A stretch of DNA of 30,182 bases from a virus. Shown piece after piece: positions 19,526 through 28,499 of this stretch (its first letter is position 1; the number at the start of each line of letters is the position of its first letter). Location: positions 1 to 30,182 of the IMG/VR virus record IMGVR_UViG_3300027325_000042. One strand, given 5' to 3'. A program made the position numbers and the translations under genes. Below the pieces are notes generated by a model. It had not been told where the DNA came from. It did not search any database and was given only the letters and a program-made list of their open reading frames with translations.

Positions 19526-20271
19526 GGACGCTTTGCAAGGACACATCTCATGTCCGCATACCGGCTCTCCCAGAGTCGAACGTGGATCGCTCCTCGCCAG
19601 ATATCGGCGTGGCGGCGAGCGAGCGCGCGGCCCGGTTACCCACCATCAACCGGGAAGAAGCGCTGAACCAAGTGGCCGCCGTACTCGGCGACTCGGATAC
19701 CGCACGTCAGCTGGGCAAGATCGTGCATGCCGCCGGGCACGCGATCGAGATATTGTCTTTGTTGGGTTACCCCGCGCTACGGCACCTACGTACGCAGGGC
19801 TTCTCGCTCCACAAGATCGCCACAGACTTGAGATTGAACGTCGCGGACGTGGCGGCGTTCGTCGCGGCCCAGCCGGGGTACGAGGTCGATGCGATGGAGG
19901 ACGACGAGGCGTTTGCCGACGCGCTCGCGTTCAAGCTGTATCAGGAGATGGAGGACGCGTCGACCGACCACTCACTCAACCGAAATCAGCTCGAGCTCTT
20001 CAAGGTCAGGAAGGACCTGCTGGTGGAGCTTGCCAAGCGGAGCTCGAATCGCTGGGCCCAGAAGCCGCAGGAGCAGACGAGCCACATGCCGTCGCTCAAC
20101 ATCAATCTCGGCGTCACCGCCCCCGTCAGCGGCCATACGAACGCCGAACAGCCCCGGGCGACCAAGGCCCCGGCACAGGACACGGAGCCAACTCTTGAAG
20201 GGGAATACACAGACGGCCTTGAAGACGTACCCGACAACATCCCCCGGATCGCAGCAGTCGACTTTGAGTAA
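19513..20271 (+). CDS. Terminase small subunit candidate
   Basis: 252 residues, named mainly from its place directly upstream of TerL. The N-terminal 40 residues are unstructured; 45-130 are helical, with a helix-turn-helix-like segment near 94-118 (GFSLHKIATDLRLNVADVAAF), as expected for DNA recognition at the packaging site. A helix follows (LNRNQLELFKVRKDLLVEL), and the C-terminus is acidic and disordered. The start is uncertain because it lies in a hairpin without a usable ribosome site; GTG codons further in are alternatives. Confidence 0.7.
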   Translation: MARSRTLCKDTSHVRIPALPESNVDRSSPDIGVAASERAARLPTINREEALNQVAAVLGDSDTARQLGKIVHAAGHAIEILSLLGYPALRHLRTQGFSLHKIATDLRLNVADVAAFVAAQPGYEVDAMEDDEAFADALAFKLYQEMEDASTDHSLNRNQLELFKVRKDLLVELAKRSSNRWAQKPQEQTSHMPSLNINLGVTAPVSGHTNAEQPRATKAPAQDTEPTLEGEYTDGLEDVPDNIPRIAAVDFE

Positions 20272-20428
20272 GAAACCCTACAAGTCGAAGCTGGTCGCGT
20301 ACGTGTGGGCGTCTACGGGTTCTTACTGTTGCTCAATATTTCCGGCAAACTCTGATGTTTCAGCTTTGTTAAAGCGTTTCCAATTGGGCGCCCGCCTGAT
20401 CTACAGCCCCTTTTTACACGATGTCTGA
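20264..20428 (+). CDS. Tiny PYKS protein 1, TTG start, tail IYSPFLHDV
   Basis: 54 residues from TTG, overlapping the terminase small-subunit stop by 8 bases. Starts SKKPYKSKLVAYVWASTG, then two cysteines and a helix (SALLKRFQLGA), and ends ARLIYSPFLHDV. A paralogue of the ORF at 20656; their ends differ at only two of 13 residues. Function unknown. Confidence 0.7.
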   Translation: MSKKPYKSKLVAYVWASTGSYCCSIFPANSDVSALLKRFQLGARLIYSPFLHDV

Positions 20429-20663
20429 CGAGAAACCCTACAAGTCTGCGATCATGTTCCAGCTCTCGGGGAGTGCCTGCTTGCGCAGCGTCTTTGATCT
20501 CGAAGCAGCTTTTCAACTGAAGGCTATGATGGAAGACGCCGGTAAGATACGCCCGGGAGACGACTCGTATGTTGTGGATTCCAAGTTCCTCGTGACGGTG
20601 TGGGTATTCTGCCCGTTTGATATTGGAGAGGGTTTGGATTCCGCGGGGTGCGTCCGTGTCTGA
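20421..20663 (+). CDS. Tiny PYKS protein 2
   Basis: 80 residues, ATG within the last codons of the previous ORF (GATGTCTGA). Shares the SDEKPYKS start but then diverges: MFQLSGSACLRSVFDLEAAF, an acidic loop, then a hydrophobic strand FLVTVWVFCPFDIG. The tail lacks IYSPF but has CPF. It may be a fusion of the common leader to an unrelated body. Confidence 0.7.
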   Translation: MSDEKPYKSAIMFQLSGSACLRSVFDLEAAFQLKAMMEDAGKIRPGDDSYVVDSKFLVTVWVFCPFDIGEGLDSAGCVRV

Positions 20664-20823
20664 CAAGAAACCCTACAAGTCGAAAACAGTCGCGTACCGC
20701 TGGGCGCCCACAGGCTCAGTCCATTGCTCGCGATTTCCAGCAAACTTTCCGAATTCGACGTTACTTAAGCTCTTCCACATGGGTGCCCGCATCATCTACA
20801 GTCCATTCTTACCCGATGTCTGA
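20656..20823 (+). CDS. Tiny PYKS protein 3, GTG start, tail IYSPFLPDV
   Basis: 55 residues from GTG, coupled to the previous stop (GTGTCTGA). SDKKPYKSKTVAYRWAPTG, then FPANFPNSTLLKLFHMGA, and IIYSPFLPDV. The same DNA word GTCTGAC carries stop and start at each junction, and TerL itself starts in an identical way at 20816. Confidence 0.72.
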   Translation: MSDKKPYKSKTVAYRWAPTGSVHCSRFPANFPNSTLLKLFHMGARIIYSPFLPDV

Positions 20824-22606
20824 CCTAGACCCGATCGAGGGTTTCCCTCACGACGCCTCCGCTCTTGATGAGCTGACCGACGACGTCCGCTCCATGCTCG
20901 AGGGTAACGACGAGGAGCGGGACAACACGAGCATCTTCGCGAGCTCGACGGTACTGCGCTCGCTGAACCAGCAGCTGGAAGAAGATCACATCGATGATCG
21001 TCTTTCGCTGAAAGACCTGATGATGTTCTCGGACCCCGATCAGGTGATCGAGGACGGGCCGCAGGGTAAGTCGCTCTTCGAGAAGCCGGCACTGCCAAGC
21101 CAGCGAAAGACTAGGGATATCGACTACATACCGAACCCGACGCCGCTGAAATACCACCGCGACAACGACTCGCGGATCAAGGCGCTCATGTCGGGGGTGG
21201 GTATTGGCAAGACTTCTGCGATGGCGATCGAGCTGGTGAGACTTGCTCAGCGTCAGGCGCCCGACAAGCACGGTGTGAGGTACACGAAATGGGCAGTGAT
21301 CCGATCCACATACGCTCAGTTGAAAACAACAACGCTCCCCACGTTTTTGGAGTGGTTGCCCCCTCAAGCCGTGAAAGTCGTTTATGGCTCGCCTATAACT
21401 GTGCTGATGCAGATGAGGCTCCCCGATGGGACTACTGTCCATGCCCAGTTTTTATTTTTTCCATTGGACCGCCCGGCTCAGGTCGCGAACTTATTATCTC
21501 TTGAGATCACAGGAGCAGCGATCAATGAAGCGGCGGAGATCAAGATCCCGTCGATCGTCAAGGTCCTCTTGAGTCGATGCCGGTATCCGCGGGGGTCGAC
21601 CGCGCCCATCACATGGAAAGGGATCTTGCTCGACTACAACCCGCCGCCGATCGGCAGCTGGCTGTACAAGATGTTCGAGATCAACCCGGACCCTCGATAC
21701 AAGCTCTACAAGTACCCCCCGGCGGTGCTGATCCGGCGAGATCCGACAGATCCGGAAGACCCGAAGCTCTGGACGTTCGAGCCGAACCCTGACGCCGAGA
21801 ACGTACAGCACGTGGCGGACGGCATGAAGTACTGGCTAGACCTAGCCGAAGACTACCGCTACGACTGGCCGATGCTGCAGCGGTTCGTGCTCGGCCAGTA
21901 CACCTACGGCGGGCAGGGCCGGCCGGTGTATTCCAGCTTCTCTGAACGGCGGCATATCTTGCGGCCCGACAAGGAAGCGTACCGCACGACGCCCTTGGTC
22001 ATCGGATTCGACTTTGGGATGTACACCGCCGCGGCGATCACGCAGCAGCAGGAGCGGAAAGTCGTCCTGCTGGATCTCTTGGCGGTACCCGACTCGGGGC
22101 TCGAGATGTTCATCGATGACTATCTCTTGCCCTTGCTGAACAAGCGGTACGTCGGTATACCGCGCATCGCCACGGGAGACCCGAGCGGCGGGAACCGCTC
22201 GCCGATCGACAAGGCAAGGTGCATCACTTACCTGAAACAGCGGGGGTTTCCCTACCACCACTGCAAGTCCAACAGTATCAGTGTCCGGCTCGAGGCGGTG
22301 AATTCGCATCTCAGGGCCGAAGGACGCTTCGGGGTGAACCAGCGGTGCGTCGAGGCGATCACGTCGTTCTCAGGCGGCTACCACTGGGACGCGAGCAAGG
22401 AGCATCTGGGCATCACCTCTGACAAGCCGGCGAAAGACGACGCGTCGCACGGCATGGACGCAGTGCAGTACGCCCTGATGTACTACAACGTGGGAGCAGG
22501 GCGACATACTAACGAGGGGCAGTACAATATGCCGAACGGTGCGTCGCTCAGAAAACCCCGATTCGGTTTGAAGAAGACGCCAGCGCAAGGTAACTGGATG
22601 ATCTGA
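20816..22606 (+). CDS. Terminase large subunit
   Basis: 596 residues, the ATP-driven DNA packaging motor. The ATPase has a Walker A-like GVGIGKTS (127-134) and a Walker B/catalytic-carboxylate region around GAAINEAAE (233-241). The RNase H-like nuclease shows Asp399 (GFDFGMYTA), Asp455 (TGDPSGG) and Asp548 (HGMDAVQYA). ATG at 20816 lies in the end of the preceding tiny ORF, as with its neighbours; the first 100 residues are acidic and probably flexible. Stop overlaps the next start (TGATG). Confidence 0.93.
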   Translation: MSDLDPIEGFPHDASALDELTDDVRSMLEGNDEERDNTSIFASSTVLRSLNQQLEEDHIDDRLSLKDLMMFSDPDQVIEDGPQGKSLFEKPALPSQRKTRDIDYIPNPTPLKYHRDNDSRIKALMSGVGIGKTSAMAIELVRLAQRQAPDKHGVRYTKWAVIRSTYAQLKTTTLPTFLEWLPPQAVKVVYGSPITVLMQMRLPDGTTVHAQFLFFPLDRPAQVANLLSLEITGAAINEAAEIKIPSIVKVLLSRCRYPRGSTAPITWKGILLDYNPPPIGSWLYKMFEINPDPRYKLYKYPPAVLIRRDPTDPEDPKLWTFEPNPDAENVQHVADGMKYWLDLAEDYRYDWPMLQRFVLGQYTYGGQGRPVYSSFSERRHILRPDKEAYRTTPLVIGFDFGMYTAAAITQQQERKVVLLDLLAVPDSGLEMFIDDYLLPLLNKRYVGIPRIATGDPSGGNRSPIDKARCITYLKQRGFPYHHCKSNSISVRLEAVNSHLRAEGRFGVNQRCVEAITSFSGGYHWDASKEHLGITSDKPAKDDASHGMDAVQYALMYYNVGAGRHTNEGQYNMPNGASLRKPRFGLKKTPAQGNWMI

Positions 22607-22899
22607 TGCCCGACAAGAAGCTGTTGCTCCCTGAAGTACTGCTCGCCGGGACCGCCGGGCCGGTTCTCCGCGAGTACCGCGTGATCTCCCAGATCACCCA
22701 GAAGGCCATGGCCGAGCAGCTGCAAGCGCGCCCTGACACGCTGAGCGCCTATGAGCGGGGGCACTGCGGATTGCCGGCGAGTCTCATGATTCGGTATGCT
22801 GAGGCGCTGGGGATGTCGGTCGTGCTCTTTGACACCCGAGAGTTCGGACTGTCCTATCCGGAGCATGTCGTCCTGTCCCCCGGCGACGATCAGGAGTAA
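22606..22899 (+). CDS. XRE-type helix-turn-helix protein
   Basis: 97 residues. LREYRVISQITQKAMAEQLQ and LSAYERGHCGLPASLMIRYA follow the Cro/CI helix-turn-helix pattern, including the Gln at the start of helix 2 and the recognition-helix TLSAYERG. It is translated with TerL (TGATG) and lies 3 bases before portal. A transcription regulator between packaging genes is unusual; its targets could be the ACAATACC words at 18632 and 18653, by inference only. Confidence 0.88.
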   Translation: MPDKKLLLPEVLLAGTAGPVLREYRVISQITQKAMAEQLQARPDTLSAYERGHCGLPASLMIRYAEALGMSVVLFDTREFGLSYPEHVVLSPGDDQE

Positions 22900-22902
22900 G
22901 GC

Positions 22903-25092
22903 ATGGCGAACAACACCGCACACCTCCGTCGGGTCATGAACCCGACCAGCCGGGTGGTGGTCCCCTCCTCTGCGCCCATTGTGAAAGGGTTGCAGCAGGA
23001 AGTCTCGATCGGGGGGGACAAGCAGAACGAGGCGAACCGCATCCGGGTAGAGAACGCCCGGGTCGACCGGGAGCGGGCTCGAGAGCACAGGAACGCGGAA
23101 GATACGGACTCGGCGCTTGGTCAGTACGTGGAGCAGGCGGCGCACGACGCGTTCAGCAACAAGTGTTCGAACGGCATTCAGGATGAGCAGCGGAAAGCGC
23201 TCATGGCCTACCACACGGAATTCGCCTGCGAGGAGCTGGCCTGCCTGCCCGACGGGGGAGCCGCGGCGCTCTACTACCCGCTGATCGAGATGATGACCAA
23301 GCGGATGTACGCGTTTCTGACTGACACGCTCAGTGCCGAGACCGGTCAGCCGACGTTCGACATGCGGCCGACGACAATACCGGACGTGCCGCCCGTGCTC
23401 TTGGACCGGGCCACGCAGTCGCTCGTCAGCGAGATCGAGCTGCTCTTGGCGACAGGCGTCGTACTGACCGAGACGCAGGTGACCGAAGCGATCGACCTGA
23501 TGGCCGACAAGCTCATGGAAGAGGCGAAAGCGGAGAGCGAATACGCGGTCAGGCGCTGCAAGCACGAGGTCAATGACCGACTCGACGCGACGAACTACTA
23601 CACAGCGTACTTCCGTACGTTGTTCGACATGGTGCTCTTTGGTACTGGGGTCTTGTACGGGCCGTTTCCCACGTTGGATCGGAAGGCGGCGTTCACGTCG
23701 AAGAGCAAGCCGGTGTTCGACTACCGGAAGAACCTCGGATTCCAGTCGCTCGACATGACGCACTTCGCGCCGAGTCCATGCAGCACGGACACGCAGGACG
23801 GCCGGTACTGCGTCTACTTCGAGAAGATGTCGAAGTCGGATCTCATGCGCGCGGCGTCGTGCGACTGGCACAAGGAGAACATCGACTACATCCTGCTGCG
23901 TCATCCGACGGGCTACAGCCACTGCAAGCACGGGCAGTTCGGGGACATCGATCAACTCCGGGGGTCCGCGTTCAATCGCGAGGACAAGATGTATGACATC
24001 ACCCGTTACTGGGGTGAGATCGACGGGCGCATGCTGATTGCCAACAACGTGGAGTCGTACGGCGGCCAAGAAGTCGACCCGGAGATGTGCTACGAAGTGG
24101 AGGTCTTTACCTGCGCCGGGATGCCGATCCGGATTCAACAATCACTGGACCCGGCGTGCAAGCGGCCGCTACACAAGGTCGTGATGTACGAGTGCCCGGG
24201 CGCGTTCCACGGTCGGGGCACGTACCACCGCCTGAAAGACACGCAGTCGCTGATCAACTCGGCGATGACCGCCATTCCGTACGATCTGTCGTTCACAGCG
24301 TTCCCGATCTTCGAAGTCGACAAGTCGCTGCGCGAGACTGAAGACGGTTCGGACGAGGCGATCGATCTGGAGCCGGGCTCGGTGCACATGAAGAACAGCC
24401 TGAACACCGGCACGGCGGGCAACATGATCGGGATACATCAGCTGCAGAGCCACGTGAACCTGTTCTCAGGCCTGATCGCCGAGCAGATCGAGCACGCTGA
24501 GACGCTGCTGGGACTGCCGCGGTACTTGGCCGGAGGAGCAGTGGGCTCAGGGGCTACACGCACGGCCTCAGGACTCGCACAGCTACAGAGCAACGCGTTC
24601 ACCAACCTGAAGTGCATCATCCGGAACGTGGATCTGGGGCTGACCAAGCCGTCGATCGAGCAGCTGCACCGGCTTGTCATGGTGACGAGCGACAACCCGG
24701 ATATCTTCGGGGATATAGAAGTCGTGGTTCTGGGCCATACGACCCAGCTCGCACGGCAGATCCACCGGGATTCTTTGCAGACAGACCTTGGCGTGCTGCT
24801 GCCGTTCTTCCAAGCGGGGCTCATACCGGTCGAGGGGGTCATGGACATCCTTCGGGAGTTCCTCACCCAAGGCGGATACGACCCGCGGAAGACGATCCCG
24901 GACAGCCAGTACGAGGAGGCGAAAGCGCGCGAGCTGCAAGCCGCCATTGCCACCATATCGAACATCTCCGGTGGGGTCGCAAGCTCTGCGGCGGCCGGCG
25001 GCGCGCTCGGTGGGCAGCAATTGACCGGCGGCGTGTCGGCAGGACAACCCGGTTTGCAGCCGCCTCAAGGGGCTCCACAGCTACTGCAGTAG
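22903..25092 (+). CDS. Portal protein
   Basis: 729 residues, the head-tail connector dodecamer. Typical podovirus-like portal features are the N-terminal helical part, central strands around ITRYWGEIDGRMLIANN, LHKVVMYECPGAFHGRGTY, the SLINSAMTAIPYDLSF helix and the long C-terminal helix with AIEQL-type residues near 600. The C-terminal 60 residues are Gly/Ala/Gln-rich, ending QGAPQLLQ. Strong ribosome site GGAGTAAGGC. Its place after TerL confirms the call. Confidence 0.9.
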   Translation: MANNTAHLRRVMNPTSRVVVPSSAPIVKGLQQEVSIGGDKQNEANRIRVENARVDRERAREHRNAEDTDSALGQYVEQAAHDAFSNKCSNGIQDEQRKALMAYHTEFACEELACLPDGGAAALYYPLIEMMTKRMYAFLTDTLSAETGQPTFDMRPTTIPDVPPVLLDRATQSLVSEIELLLATGVVLTETQVTEAIDLMADKLMEEAKAESEYAVRRCKHEVNDRLDATNYYTAYFRTLFDMVLFGTGVLYGPFPTLDRKAAFTSKSKPVFDYRKNLGFQSLDMTHFAPSPCSTDTQDGRYCVYFEKMSKSDLMRAASCDWHKENIDYILLRHPTGYSHCKHGQFGDIDQLRGSAFNREDKMYDITRYWGEIDGRMLIANNVESYGGQEVDPEMCYEVEVFTCAGMPIRIQQSLDPACKRPLHKVVMYECPGAFHGRGTYHRLKDTQSLINSAMTAIPYDLSFTAFPIFEVDKSLRETEDGSDEAIDLEPGSVHMKNSLNTGTAGNMIGIHQLQSHVNLFSGLIAEQIEHAETLLGLPRYLAGGAVGSGATRTASGLAQLQSNAFTNLKCIIRNVDLGLTKPSIEQLHRLVMVTSDNPDIFGDIEVVVLGHTTQLARQIHRDSLQTDLGVLLPFFQAGLIPVEGVMDILREFLTQGGYDPRKTIPDSQYEEAKARELQAAIATISNISGGVASSAAAGGALGGQQLTGGVSAGQPGLQPPQGAPQLLQ

Positions 25093-25187
25093 GAGCGGGG
25101 CGGACTAGCCCACCTGAATTGTCGTAGGTTTCCTGAGATCGCGTAAGCCCCAGTACAGTGGCCCCACTTGCCCGGGGGCTGCTTGTG

Positions 25188-25586
25188 ATGATCTTTGACG
25201 GGGACCCAATTCGTGTCGGCGATCGCTTGTTTGATACACGTCGTGACACGTCGGTCCATATCCTGAAGCTGTACAGCGATCGGGTTCTGGCCAAGATACC
25301 GGGTCAGGGCTCGGTCACATATAGCTACGGCGGCGTCGAGCGCGGCCGGACTTCCAAGTCGCTCTACTGGCACGACCCGCGCGTGATCATTCCGCGCAAA
25401 GCCGCGGTTGAGTGGGCGATTCAGCGCGACACGTTGCGAGGGCTTTGCCAGCAGATGTCCCACTTCATGGAGATGGCTCATTTCGAAGAGCCAGAAGAGC
25501 TCGACCCGGATGAGATTCGTTCGCTCGAGGAGTCGTTTGTCGATGTTGAGCTCGTGCGCGGGATGGCCCGCTCGGCGGGACGCTGA
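25188..25586 (+). CDS. Hypothetical virion-arm protein, possible SH3-like barrel
   Basis: 132 residues from ATG 25188; GTG at 25158 would add ten. Residues 1-60 look like a small beta barrel (DPIRVGDRLFDT, SDRVLAKI, WHDPRVIIP); 65-130 are helical with acidic stretch EEPEELDPDE. No family recognised. In this position, adaptor or head-completion proteins are common, but nothing in the sequence settles it. Its stop overlaps the next start (TGATG). Confidence 0.75.
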   Translation: MIFDGDPIRVGDRLFDTRRDTSVHILKLYSDRVLAKIPGQGSVTYSYGGVERGRTSKSLYWHDPRVIIPRKAAVEWAIQRDTLRGLCQQMSHFMEMAHFEEPEELDPDEIRSLEESFVDVELVRGMARSAGR

Positions 25587-25966
25587 TGGCGACTGCGATA
25601 CCGTACCGATCGATTGGCAGTCTGAGCGCCAAGTCGTCTTGTCTGTGCGTGCCGAAAGAGAAGCCGACTTGTTTTCGTTTTTCGGTCGACACGCGCTGCG
25701 TGTGCGTGGTGCTCTGGGGTCTGGAGGGCCGCACGTTTGGGCTTGAGCGCTTGCGTCTTGATGACGCCTGCAAGGTTATTGGCTCGGTGGCTTACCCGCC
25801 CGAGTGTCCCTACGTTTTCGACCATGACGGCGAGGAACTGATCATCGCGAAGCCCGGCACGTACGAGATTTGTTCTTGCGACGACGAGCCGCTGCCGCAT
25901 TCCTTCGAGGTCGAGAAGCGCTACTTGTCGGACTGTCAGGCTACCCTTGGAGTGAAGGTCGCATGA
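25586..25966 (+). CDS. Cys-rich virion-arm protein 1
   Basis: 126 residues with about ten cysteines (CLCV, CVCV, CSCD among them). Beta-rich with no transmembrane segment. Coupled at both ends to its neighbours (TGATG, ATGA). The Cys content and context suggest a virion surface or tail part whose disulfides form after release, but a metal-binding role is also possible. Confidence 0.75.
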   Translation: MATAIPYRSIGSLSAKSSCLCVPKEKPTCFRFSVDTRCVCVVLWGLEGRTFGLERLRLDDACKVIGSVAYPPECPYVFDHDGEELIIAKPGTYEICSCDDEPLPHSFEVEKRYLSDCQATLGVKVA

Positions 25967-26310
25967 ACTGCTGCCGAACCCCGCCGGGGGTGCAGATGCC
26001 GTGGAACGAGTGCGAAGCCTCAGCGGTGTCGTTCAAGTTCAAGGTCCGCAACGGCTGGAAGGCGCTGGTGAAAGTTCACCGCGTGCCCGAAGGCCTGTGC
26101 ATGTGCGTTGATGAGTGTATTTGGACGTGCTGCTGTACGCGTTTTGAAGCGGTGCCCGTTCTTGATGAATGCGGCTGCGAGCTCTGTGTCGACGAGTCGA
26201 CGACGTTCGAGCTACCTCCCGGGGAGTACCAGTTCACATTGGCCGATTGTGACGGCTTGCCCGTCGTACCCGTACCGGAAGACATTCTGGTCACGGTCCA
26301 TCACCTATAG
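25963..26310 (+). CDS. Cys-rich virion-arm protein 2
   Basis: 115 residues with about fifteen cysteines: NCC near the start, LCMCV, TCCCT and CGCELC. The C-terminal 30 residues read like an Ig/fibronectin-type strand (TTFELPPGEYQFTLADCD, then PEDILVTV), similar to the end of the preceding gene. The ATG at 25963 overlaps the upstream stop; a longer frame back to 25870 has no support. Confidence 0.78.
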   Translation: MNCCRTPPGVQMPWNECEASAVSFKFKVRNGWKALVKVHRVPEGLCMCVDECIWTCCCTRFEAVPVLDECGCELCVDESTTFELPPGEYQFTLADCDGLPVVPVPEDILVTVHHL

Positions 26311-26318
26311 GTTTCATC

Positions 26319-28472
26319 ATGGCTTGCAAAGGCGGTTCTTCGATAAGTTTTGATCCGGCGACGTGCGTGTTGTCGGGCACAGGTCCTGACGGCAATCCGG
26401 TTTCGTATCCGATTGGCGACGCCATTGCGGCGAAGCTTAATCTGGGCGGTGTCACGTGGGACGCAGAGACCTGCACCCTCACGGGGCGGGGTCCGGACGG
26501 CGTCGAGCGCGAGTTCGACATCGGGGCGGCGGTTGCCGACAAACTCGAGACGGACTTCGTCGGGTGGGACCCCGAGACTTGTATCCTCCGGGGAGTGACT
26601 GAATCCGGGGCGGTTGAATCTTTCGATATCGGTGCGGCGGTTCTGGCTAAGTTGCCGCCGCCTGTAGCTTCGACGTTTGACTACGCTTCGGCGACGCACA
26701 TTGTCACGCACAACGGTTCACCTTTCCAGTTGAACTGCGGCAAGTTCGACTTCGATCCGCTGACCTGCGAACTGTCGTACGAGAACGAGAAAGGTGTTCT
26801 GACTTCGTACTTCATTCCGCAGGATCGGTTCATCTACGATCGTGATACCTGCACGCTGACCATACTGGACGCCAAGGGGGGTCCGGGCATCGTGGTTCCT
26901 GTAGGCGTGCCGGCCGACGAAGTGTGTCTCGAGTTTGTACAGAGCGCAGCGGGTTGTGCGCTGTCGTTCACTTACAAGAACAAAGCCATGCTGGTGCCGC
27001 TGCCCAACATGCTGGTGGGCTGCGAGTACACGCTCGCGACTAACACGCTGCGCCTGCTGACGTGCGACGGCCAAGGCAAGGACGTCGTGTTCCCGAAGGC
27101 CAGCCTGAATTGCCTGACGCTGGATGACGGTACGCAGGTCATGGCATTCGACAACGGGTGCCCGGGTGGACAGAAGATGTTTAACATCCCCGCCATCAAG
27201 ATCGACACCGACAACCTCACGGTTGCCGGATCAGTTTTGACTTTCGGCTTTGGCGGCGACGGCAACGACGCGACGGTCAGGGTCGATGTTTGTCAGCTTG
27301 TCGCAGAAAACTGCAACGCCACGATCAGCGACATCCTGCCGAACGGGTTCTCGTTTGTCGACAACGCAGGCAACCCTTTCACTCTGACGTTCGCCAACTG
27401 CTGCACATACCAAGGCGTCAACGGAACGCCGTTGAACGCGGACGCGCCGCCTGTGGGTCCGGCGTACGTAGGAGCCAAGGCCGACGGCGACACGCTTGTC
27501 GAGTGCCACCCGAACGGGCTGTCATATTGGACGTGCGTCGAAGGAGCGTGGAGCCTCGACTTCATCAAGGTGCTGGACAACAACCGCCAGTACTACCTGA
27601 TCGACGCGACCGAGATAGATATGGCTGAGCCGCCGGCACTGCCGCCTGAATCACCCCGCACGGCTAACAAGCTCGACGGCGACACAGTGATGGTTTGCTA
27701 CCCGAACGGGTTCTGCGCTTTCACTTGCGTGTCAGGCGTCTGGGTCCGCGATTGGTGCAAGGAGTTTGTAGAACCGCCGACTCTTCAAGACGGAGGTTCT
27801 AACCTTGTCGCCGACGACGGTGTGACCATCGGTCCGATTCTCGGAAAAGACGGGAACCCTATTGACACGGACAGTGCTCGAGTATTCACTTTGGGCGATC
27901 TGGCAGACCCGGATCGCGGCCCGGTTCAGGACATTCGCTGCGTCGATCAGACGATCCAAGCGACCTACTGTGATGACAGCCAGATTTGTTTCGCCCCCTC
28001 ATACCAGAGGCGCACGGGCGGAGCGCTGCCGCCGAATATCGTTGTGGGCGACCCGGCGAGCGATACTCCGCTGGCCGAATTCTGCGTCGACGTCGTGTTG
28101 CCCAAGTGTCCGGTAAACGTCCGTCTTGACACTTACTTCTCTTACAAGCTGCGAAGGGCAGGAGACGGCGATTTTGCAGGACGTCTGGTCTTCCACCCGC
28201 AGTACAGCGTTGACGGCGTCGCGTGGTTCAACATGGCTATAGGGGGTGTCGACGACATTAACTACAACGGACAGACTTCTAGCGTCATCGGCGAGATCAG
28301 CTTCAATGACTGGGCTTTCACCACGGTAGCTCTCTCAGGCGCGCAGCAGATTTGTTTCAGGCTGCTACTGGTTACCAACGGCATGACGGCTGGACTGGCG
28401 GATGCCGAGACGATGAATGGCACTGTGAGCTGGATGGGAATGGTTTGCTGTGACCCCGCAACGTTGGGTTAA
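26319..28472 (+). CDS. Large repeat protein, probable tail fibre or adhesin
   Basis: 717 residues. Five units contain D-x-x-T-C-x-L (PATCVLSG, AETCTLTG, PETCILRG, PLTCELSY, RDTCTLTI); the first three also share GPDG and FDIGAAV-x-KL, with a period near 38 residues. A second repeat pair, ADGDTLVECHPNGLSYWTCV and LDGDTVMVCYPNGFCAFTCV, occurs at about 390 and 450, and the last 150 residues form a different, globular domain (CPVNVRLDTYFSYKLRR) of jelly-roll type appearance. A plausible role is a receptor-binding or baseplate-associated fibre. Confidence 0.75.
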   Translation: MACKGGSSISFDPATCVLSGTGPDGNPVSYPIGDAIAAKLNLGGVTWDAETCTLTGRGPDGVEREFDIGAAVADKLETDFVGWDPETCILRGVTESGAVESFDIGAAVLAKLPPPVASTFDYASATHIVTHNGSPFQLNCGKFDFDPLTCELSYENEKGVLTSYFIPQDRFIYDRDTCTLTILDAKGGPGIVVPVGVPADEVCLEFVQSAAGCALSFTYKNKAMLVPLPNMLVGCEYTLATNTLRLLTCDGQGKDVVFPKASLNCLTLDDGTQVMAFDNGCPGGQKMFNIPAIKIDTDNLTVAGSVLTFGFGGDGNDATVRVDVCQLVAENCNATISDILPNGFSFVDNAGNPFTLTFANCCTYQGVNGTPLNADAPPVGPAYVGAKADGDTLVECHPNGLSYWTCVEGAWSLDFIKVLDNNRQYYLIDATEIDMAEPPALPPESPRTANKLDGDTVMVCYPNGFCAFTCVSGVWVRDWCKEFVEPPTLQDGGSNLVADDGVTIGPILGKDGNPIDTDSARVFTLGDLADPDRGPVQDIRCVDQTIQATYCDDSQICFAPSYQRRTGGALPPNIVVGDPASDTPLAEFCVDVVLPKCPVNVRLDTYFSYKLRRAGDGDFAGRLVFHPQYSVDGVAWFNMAIGGVDDINYNGQTSSVIGEISFNDWAFTTVALSGAQQICFRLLLVTNGMTAGLADAETMNGTVSWMGMVCCDPATLG

Positions 28473-28499
28473 AAGAAACGCGATGTTTTGTGAACCCCG

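Noticed and set aside
22483-24141. 552-codon antisense frame opposite terminase and portal
   Set aside because: It mirrors two certain genes in GC-rich DNA; its Arg/Val/His-rich composition is typical of a shadow.
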